11,976 bases of DNA, taken from the NCBI GenBank assembly GCA_913064925.1, contig CAJYBN010000076.1:1-11976 (forward strand). Direction: 5' to 3'. A program made the position numbers and the translations under genes. This document shows, piece by piece, positions 6,345 to 11,799 of the stretch. The notes under the pieces are model-generated. The model did no database searches. It had not been told where the DNA came from and saw nothing but the letters and a program-made list of their open reading frames with translations. Position 1 is the stretch's first letter. Each line of letters starts with the position of its first letter. Origin of the DNA: an uncultured Peptococcaceae bacterium (lineage in GTDB: Bacteria; Bacillota; Desulfotomaculia; Desulfotomaculales; Desulfallaceae).

Positions 6345-6989
6345 TTAAGGATTGTTTTTCATTTGTACAGCATTGACAACAAAATCTGTTACCAGGTTGA
6401 GACCTTGGTAACTATTACCCGCACTTTGGTCAAAAGTAACTGTGAAATGTAGGTACCACTGCGAGTTAAGGTAACACGGGACACGGGTACCATCGGGATA
6501 CCTTAACGGGATTGCGCCATTAAGAAAATCCATTAACGTTCCCTGGGCTACCACAACATCAAGAGAGCTGCCGGGATAGTTAGTTGTAACAACCACGTTT
6601 AGCTTCTCGGCCAAGGATATGTCGCCCGACCTCAGGTTAGCCTGGACGGAATCCAGCCACGCATGCATTGTACTGCTGCCGCCATGCGCAGCATCGAAGT
6701 TTTGCACGACTAGAGTGCGGGTATGACTATCACCCGGCGCCCACACGCCCGTGGCGTTTATGGCAGGTGCTCCACCTTCCACTTCACCTTGGGCCTGGGT
6801 AACATAAAACATTGGTCCCGGAATGGGATCGCCCTCGTCACGGTCCGATGTTATGGACAATGTTCCCGCAACGAAATCAGCATCGGCCTGCGAAGTGCTG
6901 TCTGTAAACAATGCGAATGTCCCCCCGGCTACCAGTGCCACCGTGCAAAGAACAACTGTTAAAACTAGAAAAAATTTCTTTTTTAACAT
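6345..6989 (-). CDS. TasA/CalY-like exported protein (214 residues)
   Basis: A putative fibre- or matrix-forming surface protein of the camelysin/TasA (Peptidase_M73) group. The signal is SipW type: MLKKK, a hydrophobic core at 6-22, then GGTFA before LFTDS, with predicted cleavage after Ala26. Family landmarks follow: ADFVAGTLSI at 37-46, a 'WAPGDSHTRTLVVQN' turn at 83-97 (the xPGD element that precedes a beta-strand), and a C-terminal strand region SYQGLNLVTDFVVNAVQ. One Cys lies in the mature part. The SD AAAGGAGG is strong but 12 nt from the ATG, and a 16-bp hairpin ends only 4 nt upstream of it. The gene follows sipW copy 2 and the 174-residue TasA-like gene on the same strand, so it is probably co-transcribed. 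Protease activity, claimed for camelysin, cannot be inferred here. Confidence 0.88.
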   Translation of the reverse strand: MLKKKFFLVLTVVLCTVALVAGGTFALFTDSTSQADADFVAGTLSITSDRDEGDPIPGPMFYVTQAQGEVEGGAPAINATGVWAPGDSHTRTLVVQNFDAAHGGSSTMHAWLDSVQANLRSGDISLAEKLNVVVTTNYPGSSLDVVVAQGTLMDFLNGAIPLRYPDGTRVPCYLNSQWYLHFTVTFDQSAGNSYQGLNLVTDFVVNAVQMKNNP

Positions 6990-7013
6990 TTGGATTCGGG
7001 GCCTCCTTTTATG

Positions 7014-7050
7014 AGTCCTGCCGCAGGCTAATTAAGCCTGCGGCAGGACT
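7014..7050 (-). other. Perfect 16-bp intergenic hairpin between the two TasA-like genes
   Basis: AGTCCTGCCGCAGGCT (7014-7029) and its exact complement (7035-7050) enclose a 5-nt loop. It lies 24 nt after the stop of the upstream TasA-like gene and 4 nt before the SD of the next. No T run follows on either strand, so it is not a standard terminator. A role in mRNA processing, 3'-end protection of the upstream message or translational control of the downstream gene would fit. Confidence 0.85.
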
Positions 7051-7074
7051 GGAACTCAAACGCTAGACTTCAAA

Positions 7075-7599
7075 CTAGTTCCAGGAAATCGGGCCAGTGC
7101 CCATAAGGTTGGTGTTGTTGGCGGATTGGACAGCGAATACTTGGAGATTAAGTTCGCCGGTTGCGCCTTGATAGCTATTATCAGCATCCGCAGACCAGCT
7201 ATAGTCAACATCCAAAGTGACCGAATCGCCATTTGTAAACAAACCTAAAACTTGCTCAGCAGTATTTTCATCGTAATTGTTGGTGCCGTCAGAAATGGTA
7301 ATGTCCACAGGATGGGTTCCTGTAAAGAGGGCTCCAGAAGTGCTGGCGGTCAAGCCCAGCCACGCATCTAAGGTGCCAGAGTAAGTAATGGTGTAGTCAG
7401 CAACGTCGCCGCTATCTCCAGGGGCCAACGGTCCAATACTTACATTGGCTGCAAAAGGATCGTTTATAGCCACTGTACCAGCAGTGAAAGTGTTATTGGC
7501 ATTGGTGGTTTGCGCGGTAAACAGCGCGAAAGTGGCGCCGCTCGCCAGGAGCGCAACCAAAGCCACAGTCATAAGACTAAGAACCAAACGCTTTTTCAT
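7075..7599 (-). CDS. TasA/CalY-like exported protein (174 residues)
   Basis: A small secreted protein of the TasA/camelysin type and the first substrate gene after sipW copy 2. Residues 1-25 form the signal (MKKR, a hydrophobic core, then GATFA before LFTAQ). NNTFTAGTVAI at 35-45 is the typical segment after the signal. A 'GPLAPGDSGDVADY' turn at about 57-70 and a strand ending ELNLQVFAVQ are also characteristic. The mature part is rich in Asn, Thr, Asp and Ala, acidic and free of Cys, as suits a self-assembling extracellular protein. The SD AAGGAGGAG at ideal spacing is the best in the cluster, which suggests high translation. It lies 100 nt downstream of sipW copy 2, enough for an extra promoter, though no convincing one is seen. 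The closest functional analogue would be a biofilm fibre subunit; this is inferred. Confidence 0.88.
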   Translation of the reverse strand: MKKRLVLSLMTVALVALLASGATFALFTAQTTNANNTFTAGTVAINDPFAANVSIGPLAPGDSGDVADYTITYSGTLDAWLGLTASTSGALFTGTHPVDITISDGTNNYDENTAEQVLGLFTNGDSVTLDVDYSWSADADNSYQGATGELNLQVFAVQSANNTNLMGTGPISWN

Positions 7600-7632
7600 T
7601 GAAAATTCTCCTCCTTAATAAAATTTAGTTGA

Positions 7633-7650
7633 CGTCAGGGCGTCACGAAA
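7633..7650 (-). repeat. Right copy of the 18-bp inverted repeat flanking the TasA-like pair
   Basis: Read on the minus strand this is TTTCGTGACGCCCTGACG, 17 of 18 identical to 6307-6324. It lies between the sipW copy 2 stop and the SD of the first TasA-like gene, and is followed by TCA, giving a TGACGTCA palindrome at its end. It could be an operator or one end of an invertible segment. Confidence 0.6.
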
Positions 7651-7699
7651 AACAACCTTACCTAAACTACACCGCTAAAAAACCTATAATCACATAACC

Positions 7700-8287
7700 T
7701 TACGCTCCGCTTTGCTCGCCGCTCTCACCTCCCGCAGTTTTGGCCCTTTCTTCCTCTTCCAGGGCCCTGTATATTTTTAATAATTCCGACCCGATAATTA
7801 GCAGGGCCGGAAAAATGACACAAACAATAATGCCAGTGGGTTTGTGTAAAAACGCTGAGAGGTACCCAAAATAAGGTAACCTCCACTCATAAATGCCCAC
7901 TACCTGGTCCCTTGCTACCGCGGAAAGGTCCTTAGCATCGTTGGCGTCACCTTTAGTCACATAAGCCTTGGGTTCACCGTTGACGCTGACGATGCCGACC
8001 ACCCGGTGGGTAATCAGCATATCTTTCTTTTCCTTGGCGTGGAAGGTAATAACGTCACCTTCGCGAATTTCCTCTCCTTCAGCCAAAGGCCGGACAATTA
8101 TGGCATCCCCGGTGTGAATGGTCGGTTCCATGGAACCGCTGAGCACGTTGAGCAGCTTGTAACCGTAAAGCGTCGGTATCCGGTCGCTGGAAAAGCGGGC
8201 CGATACCGTAAGGCCGACGGCCGCAACGATAACCAACACCAGTACCAGGGTAATGACAACATTTAAAATCTTCAGAAACAACTTCAT
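7700..8287 (-). CDS. sipW: SipW-type (ER/archaeal-like) signal peptidase I, copy 2
   Basis: A 195-residue membrane-bound signal peptidase, the same length as copy 1. N-terminal membrane segment 8-29; Ser52 in LSGSMEP is the nucleophile; His94 in LITHRV is the general base (Ser-His class); TKGDAN with Asp114 is the third box; a second membrane segment lies at 151-171; the tail is charged and Glu-rich. The ATG at 8287 follows AAGGAGG by 8 nt; an in-frame ATG at 8344 would add 19 residues but lacks an SD. It leads the cluster containing three TasA-like genes whose signals fit this peptidase class. The two copies are clearly diverged (box B LSDSMRP against LSGSMEP), which suggests separate substrate sets rather than recent duplication. 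Confidence 0.94.
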   Translation of the reverse strand: MKLFLKILNVVITLVLVLVIVAAVGLTVSARFSSDRIPTLYGYKLLNVLSGSMEPTIHTGDAIIVRPLAEGEEIREGDVITFHAKEKKDMLITHRVVGIVSVNGEPKAYVTKGDANDAKDLSAVARDQVVGIYEWRLPYFGYLSAFLHKPTGIIVCVIFPALLIIGSELLKIYRALEEEERAKTAGGESGEQSGA

Positions 8288-8525
8288 TGTGCATTCCTCC
8301 TTATGAGCCCGGGTTTCTGCCCGACCACCCGGTATTTGCTGCACGTTAACTTGGAACTTGCCAAGTTACCCACCAGGGGCCATGACCTTACCTGCTCTTC
8401 GTCGCACATCTCAAATGTTAGCACAAGCCCCACATCGTGCCATCCATCGCGGGTATGATAGCAGGTTGGAATATTGAGCGGCGTTAATCATACTTGATTC
8501 ATCTATACCAATAAGCAGGTTGAAA
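8288..8525 (-). promoter_or_regulatory. Leader and promoter region of the sipW copy 2 cluster
   Basis: This 238-nt gap holds several symmetric elements: CCGGGT and ACCCGG (8309-8332), a hairpin 6 nt upstream of the sipW SD; AACTTGG and CCAAGTT (8348-8367), an inverted repeat with 6-nt spacing; GTATGAT (8453-8459) and ATCATAC (8487-8493); and two direct copies of AGCAGGTTG (8460-8468, 8514-8522). The minus strand has TATGAT as a possible -10 at 8488-8493, but no clear -35. No gene is seen. Confidence 0.4.
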
Positions 8526-8981
8526 TCAGTGCATTTCCTCCTGTCCCGGCTTCATACTTTGGATGAAACCCAGGTATAAAAAGCACCCCGTGCTGCAGGC
8601 CAGTTCAACGGCCCAGTGCAACAAGCGGGGCAGCAGCGGCACCTGGATATAGCCGTCGCTCACGCCGGCGAGCCCGGCGATTTCTTCCCCGGCCAGCGGG
8701 TCGGGGGAGAAAACGATCACCTTGGTCCACCTGCACAGCTCCTTCAGCTTCTCCAGCGCCTGGTATTCATCTTCCAGTTTCTCCAGCGCCTGGCAGTCGT
8801 CTTCTTGCACCCGGCACAGCCCGTACATCACCAGGTCGGGCTGCAGCAGAAAAGCCTCCTCCAACAGGTCCGATTCCTCGCGTCCCACCACTTCCATGTT
8901 TTCGAAAGCGTTGAAGATCAATGCCATCCCGGTGCGCACCACGCTGCGCCGGCATGTGACGATGCACCTAATAGTTTGCAT
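8526..8981 (-). CDS. Stand-alone degenerate receiver-domain protein
   Basis: A 151-residue protein paralogous to the receiver half of the regulator at 9246-9935. Shared landmarks in order are LLQPD/ELQPD, the AGLAG region, and VELAC..G..F near the end. It lacks a DNA-binding domain. The acidic pair (Glu11-Asp12 in the paralogue) is Arg11-Arg12 here, the phosphoacceptor Asp55 aligns with Gly54, and the conserved Lys105 aligns with Val114, so phosphorylation is very unlikely. Residues 64-83 carry a tandem 10-residue repeat (QALEKLEDEY, QALEKLKEL), probably helical. There are seven Cys. The ATG at 8981 follows GGGGTGG; the in-frame GTG at 8990 has no SD. The gene is read towards the sipW copy 2 cluster. 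It may act by protein contact, for instance as a partner of its paralogue; this is inferred. Confidence 0.72.
   Translation of the reverse strand: MQTIRCIVTCRRSVVRTGMALIFNAFENMEVVGREESDLLEEAFLLQPDLVMYGLCRVQEDDCQALEKLEDEYQALEKLKELCRWTKVIVFSPDPLAGEEIAGLAGVSDGYIQVPLLPRLLHWAVELACSTGCFLYLGFIQSMKPGQEEMH
8749..8793 (-). repeat. Short tandem repeat inside the degenerate receiver gene
   Basis: TTCTCCAGCGCCTGG occurs at 8749-8763 and again at 8779-8793, a 30-bp period encoding two copies of QALEKL. This indicates an in-frame internal duplication of ten codons. Confidence 0.8.
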
Positions 8982-9109
8982 GACATCCACCCCGCCGCTT
9001 GCCGGGCGCTGGCTTACCCGGCCTTTGACAGCTCCAGCCCGGTAATGTTATAATCCAGGCACGGTTGCTTCTCCTGATGGCTCCACCCACCAAAGGAGAT
9101 GCTAAACCG

Positions 9110-9140
9110 AAAAAAGGACCTCCTTTTCATGGAGGTCCTT
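9110..9140 (-). terminator. Rho-independent terminator after the LuxR-type regulator
   Basis: On the minus strand AAGGACCTCC and GGAGGTCCTT (9114-9140) form a 10-bp stem with a 7-nt loop, followed by a T run (9115-9110). It separates the LuxR-type regulator from the degenerate receiver gene, so the latter needs its own promoter. A second hairpin without a T run (CGCGCGGC/GCCGCGCG, 9208-9230) lies closer to the regulator stop. Confidence 0.85.
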
Positions 9141-9245
9141 CCCTAAATAATTATTAAGCTGTTGATGTAGGCCTGCCAATCGGGCCCCGGTATGAGTTTT
9201 CCTCCGCCGCGCGGCTAAAAGTGCCGCGCGAGTGCCGCTTCCGGC

Positions 9246-9935
9246 TTAGTCGCTGCTGACCACCCGGGGCTCGCTGACCAGCCCCATCTTGTAGGAGTAT
9301 ACAATGGCCTGAGCCCTGTTGCTTTGCCCCAGCTTGCGCAGGATACTGCTGACGTGGGTTTTCACCGTGGGCTCGCTGATGAACAGCTTGCCGGCTATTT
9401 CCCGGTTGGAATAGTTCTGCGCCAGAAGCTGCAGTATTTCCATCTCCCGCTTGGTGAGCGGCTCGCCGCCGGCCGGCGCGGCGGCTGCCTGGCCGTTGCA
9501 GTGCCGGGCTTCCGGCTCCCCGTTGAATGAGATCATCTTCTTTGCCGTTCCGGGCAAGCAGAATATACCGGCCCGGCAGGCCAGCTCCACGGTTTTCACC
9601 AGGCACCCCCGCATGATGCCCTTGGGCACGCAGCTGTCTATTCGCTGGGCCAGCACGCCGGCCAGTTCACCGGCCCGGTCGTTTTCCACCAGAGCGATGA
9701 TAATGCTGCACGGGCACCCGTTCTTGATCTGCCTGACTTTGGACCCGTACCCGTTCATGTCGGCAGGCGCGTCTACCAGCACAACGTCGGGCTGCAGCTC
9801 CAAGGACTTCTCTATGGCTTCCTGCAGGGTAAACCCGCCCAGCACTTCAAACGCGTTTTCCGAGCTGAAGATAGCGGTCAAACCCCGCCTTGCCGAAGAA
9901 TCCTCACTGGCAATCAGCAAGCGAATCTTGTTCAC
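9246..9935 (-). CDS. LuxR/NarL-family response regulator
   Basis: A 229-residue two-domain transcription regulator. The receiver domain spans about 3-125 with acidic pair Glu11-Asp12, phosphoacceptor Asp55 in PDVVLVD and Lys105 in VPKG, so it is predicted to accept phosphate. A Gly/Ala-rich linker (about 136-157) leads to a GerE/LuxR helix-turn-helix at 158-223 (LTKREMEILQLLAQ, SNREIAGKLFISEPTVKTHVSSI). The start is GTG at 9935, chosen because GGGAGGGG lies about 8 nt upstream; an ATG at 9953 and the open frame up to 10043 lack an SD and run through the riboswitch. No histidine kinase is seen in the window. The mRNA leader carries a c-di-GMP-I riboswitch, so the gene is probably controlled by c-di-GMP level. 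Its targets are unknown; the adjacent sipW/TasA cluster is a plausible one. Confidence 0.9.
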   Translation of the reverse strand: MNKIRLLIASEDSSARRGLTAIFSSENAFEVLGGFTLQEAIEKSLELQPDVVLVDAPADMNGYGSKVRQIKNGCPCSIIIALVENDRAGELAGVLAQRIDSCVPKGIMRGCLVKTVELACRAGIFCLPGTAKKMISFNGEPEARHCNGQAAAAPAGGEPLTKREMEILQLLAQNYSNREIAGKLFISEPTVKTHVSSILRKLGQSNRAQAIVYSYKMGLVSEPRVVSSD

Positions 9936-9977
9936 GTAACCGGCCCCTCCCATAAATTTAAAATATATGAATATAAT

Positions 9978-10023
9978 AAAGAAAGCTGCCAAGACAGGTA
10001 CGCTTAGCCCTATCTTCGGCAGC
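9978..10023 (-). terminator. Riboswitch expression-platform terminator
   Basis: On the minus strand GCTGCC plus AAGATAGG (10023-10009) pair with CCTGTCTT plus GGCAGC (9998-9985), giving a 14-bp stem with one bulged base and a 10-nt loop, followed by TTTCTTT. Its 5' arm contains the strand needed for P1 of the upstream aptamer, so the two structures exclude each other. It lies 50 nt before the regulator GTG. Confidence 0.8.
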
Positions 10024-10108
10024 CGGTCCACCATACCGGGCAAAACCCGGTTTGATCCTGGCTTTGCGCTCCCCCGGCGGCAGGGGGATTGCCCTTTCGG
10101 TATAGAGC
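10007..10108 (-). ncRNA. c-di-GMP-I (GEMM-I) riboswitch aptamer
   Basis: In the leader of the LuxR-type regulator. Read on the minus strand, the aptamer core motifs are in order: AAGGGCAATCC, a GC-rich hairpin, GCGCAAAGCC, then GGATCAAACC, a UUUUG-loop hairpin, GGTATGGTGGACC and GGCTGCCG. These match the GEMM-I layout (GGGCAAACC, GACGCAAAGCC, AACC...GGUAGG, GUUACCG), including the G at position 20, the A run around A47 and the C at position 92 of the Vibrio Vc2 aptamer. P1 forms from GCTCTAT (10108-10102) and ATAGGGC (10013-10007). Odd points are no GNRA loop on the first hairpin and GCGC in place of GACGC. Since P1 overlaps the terminator stem, ligand binding should favour read-through (ON switch). 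Recognised by eye only. Confidence 0.82.
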
Positions 10109-10115
10109 AAAAATG

Positions 10116-10149
10116 AAAAAAGTATTGGTACTTTAACTAAGACTTTTTT
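10116..10149 (-). other. A/T-rich inverted repeat between hisJ and the riboswitch
   Basis: AAAAAAGT (10116-10123) and ACTTTTTT (10142-10149) form an 8-bp inverted repeat with an 18-nt spacer, 104 nt past the phosphatase stop and just before the riboswitch. It could end the phosphatase transcript or be part of the riboswitch promoter region. The rest of 10150-10253 holds a weak CCCAAT/ATTGGG inverted repeat and nothing else I can identify. Confidence 0.35.
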
Positions 10150-10253
10150 ATCTTTTGCCCAATAATCCTGCCGCGAAACGGTTGTAATATTGGGATAATT
10201 TGTAAGGTTATGTTTTGTGCGGTACGAACCCTTTTGTTATCCTGCTTCCTTGC

Positions 10254-11060
10254 CTAAATTTTTCTAAAAAATTTTTTCCTCCCCTTGAAAAACGCGATTT
10301 CTTCGTACCCCGCCTCTACCAACAGCCTGCGGGCACTGTCGAAATCTGCTCCCACCTGGCTGGGAGCGTGGGCGTCGGACCCCGTGGTAGCCGGCACGCC
10401 GTGCCTGCAGCACGCCCGCAGGAAACCGGGCGCCGGGTAAATCTCTCCTACCGGGGCCCGCAGTCCCGCGGTGTTCACTTCCACGCACACGCCCGCAACG
10501 GCGAAGGCCCGGGCGGTTTCTTCGTAAACCTCGCGCAGGTCATCACGAGGCCGGTAGCCGAACTTTTTGATCAGGTCCGGGTGCGCCACCACGTCGAACA
10601 GCCCGCTGCGGGCCGCCAGCCGCACTAACTTAAAATATTCCCGGTACAGCCGGTTTATGTCTTTTTCCCAGTAGCCGTCCCGGTAAGCGGGGTTGTCGAA
10701 TCCCCACCCGTCTATATAATGCACGGATCCTATAACGTAATCAAAGGGGTACCCTTCCAGCAAGGGCTGCAGCTTTTCCTCATACCCCGGGATGTAATCG
10801 GCCTCCAAGCCCAGCCGGATGGTTATCCCCGGGTACGCCGCCCGCAGCCTTTCCACCTCGGCCACGTACTCCGGCAGCTGCTCCGGCGGCATGGCCAGCG
10901 TGGGGTCGCGGTCCCGCTGGTCCAGCCAGTACATGGGAACGTGGTCGGCGAAGCCGATTTCCGGCAGGCCCAGTTTCAGGGCCCGTTCCACGTACTCCTC
11001 CATCCTGCCGGCGGCGTGGCCGCAGCGGGCGGTGTGAATATGATAGTCAGGCAATTGCAT
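10254..11060 (-). CDS. hisJ: PHP-family histidinol-phosphatase
   Basis: A 268-residue cytoplasmic metal-dependent phosphatase that converts L-histidinol phosphate to L-histidinol, the penultimate stage of histidine synthesis. The PHP signature is complete: HIH (His7, His9), His15 in CGH, Asp39-His40, Glu86 in GLEADY, His114 in SVHYI, His160 in AHPD, Glu194-x-Asn196, and Asp229/His231 in GSDAH. The SVHYIDGWGFDNP segment at 112-124 is characteristic of HisJ/HisK-type enzymes. Length fits the family (about 260-280). The ATG at 11060 follows GAGGGA. No other his genes are nearby, and it is divergent from the Uma2-like gene. A broader PHP hydrolase role cannot be ruled out. Confidence 0.9.
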   Translation of the reverse strand: MQLPDYHIHTARCGHAAGRMEEYVERALKLGLPEIGFADHVPMYWLDQRDRDPTLAMPPEQLPEYVAEVERLRAAYPGITIRLGLEADYIPGYEEKLQPLLEGYPFDYVIGSVHYIDGWGFDNPAYRDGYWEKDINRLYREYFKLVRLAARSGLFDVVAHPDLIKKFGYRPRDDLREVYEETARAFAVAGVCVEVNTAGLRAPVGEIYPAPGFLRACCRHGVPATTGSDAHAPSQVGADFDSARRLLVEAGYEEIAFFKGRKKFFRKI

Positions 11061-11192
11061 AAATGTCCCTCGCTTTTAGTGAACCATAAAAAGTTACGCT
11101 GGCAAAAAGCTCTTCCCTAACCTTATGGTAGCCTCTTTTTTGTGTTAAAATAATTACAGTATTACTGCAAGGGCAAAGAAAGGGGGTTTCAA
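11061..11192. promoter_or_regulatory. Divergent promoter region
   Basis: This 132-nt gap lies between the phosphatase and the Uma2-like gene. On the plus strand TTTTGT (11140-11145) and TATTAC (11162 region), with CAGTATTACTG as an overlapping palindrome, could be a promoter with operator for the Uma2-like gene. GTTAAAATAATT is another possible -10. AGGGGG at about 11180-11185 is the SD. The minus-strand promoter is not clear. Confidence 0.35.
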
Positions 11193-11759
11193 TTGGTACA
11201 AATGGAAACACCCAGTAAATTATACACCTACGAAGATTATCTTAAATTGGATGATGATAACCAGTATGAATTGATCGAAGGTGAATTACTCTTGGTTCCT
11301 GCACCGAAAACCGTTCACCAGCGGATAAGTAACAGATTAAATTTTTTTATATCTGAATTTGCCAAAAAACATGATTTAGGTGAAGTAATATACGCCCCCG
11401 TTGATGTTGTTTTATCTGAAACAAACAAACCACAACCGGATATTATATTTATAACAAAAGAACGGCTCAATATTATCAAAGAAAACTATATCGATGGTGC
11501 TCCTGACTTGGTTATTGAAATACTTTCCCCTTCTACGGCAAGCCGTGATAAAGTAGAAAAAAGCAGATTATACTACGCTCATGGCGTTAAGGAATACTGG
11601 ATTGTTGATCCTTACCACAAGGTAGTAGAAATACTAACTCCCGGAGAAAAATACTGGCAAATTGCCAACACATATAGCGAAAAAGAAACATTATCTTCCC
11701 CATTTTTACCTGGTTTAGAGATTAATTTAAAAGATATTTTTGCCGGGTTAAACCTTTAA
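11193..11759 (+). CDS. Uma2-family (DUF820) PD-(D/E)XK nuclease-like protein
   Basis: A 188-residue protein of the Uma2 family, predicted to have a restriction-endonuclease-like fold. Visible landmarks: YTYEDYLKLDD at 11-21, YELIEGEL with Glu31, APVDVVL at 68-74, QPDIIFI with Asp83, DLVIEILSPST with Glu109, DKVEKSRLYYAHGVKEYWIVDP at 119-140 with the motif Lys, and a C-terminal FLPGLEINL. Putative metal-binding and catalytic residues are therefore present. The start is TTG at 11193, 7 nt after AAAGGGGG; an ATG at 11202 is too far from the SD. It is a single-gene unit with its own terminator. Base composition is visibly more AT-rich than the neighbours, which suggests recent acquisition. The biological role of this often multicopy family is unsettled. 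Confidence 0.9.
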   Translation: MVQMETPSKLYTYEDYLKLDDDNQYELIEGELLLVPAPKTVHQRISNRLNFFISEFAKKHDLGEVIYAPVDVVLSETNKPQPDIIFITKERLNIIKENYIDGAPDLVIEILSPSTASRDKVEKSRLYYAHGVKEYWIVDPYHKVVEILTPGEKYWQIANTYSEKETLSSPFLPGLEINLKDIFAGLNL

Positions 11760-11790
11760 CCCCCTGCCTGTTTGGCCGGGGGTTATTTTC
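11758..11790 (+). terminator. Rho-independent terminator after the Uma2-like gene
   Basis: AACCCCC (11758-11764) pairs with GGGGGTT (11778-11784), with an inner GCC/GGC pairing and a 5-nt loop, followed by ATTTT. It begins within the stop codon. It may also end the convergent minus-strand gene at 11800. Confidence 0.8.
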
Positions 11791-11799
11791 CTAAAGCTA

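Noticed and set aside
9154..9606. Minus-strand open frame overlapping the LuxR-type regulator
   Set aside because: It is in another frame of a well-supported gene and has no SD or recognisable domain.
9936..10043. N-terminal extension of the LuxR-type regulator with a hydrophobic segment (a possible membrane anchor)
   Set aside because: The extension is the translation of the riboswitch terminator and the AT-rich leader. The GTG at 9935 has a clear SD, while the upstream ATG codons do not.
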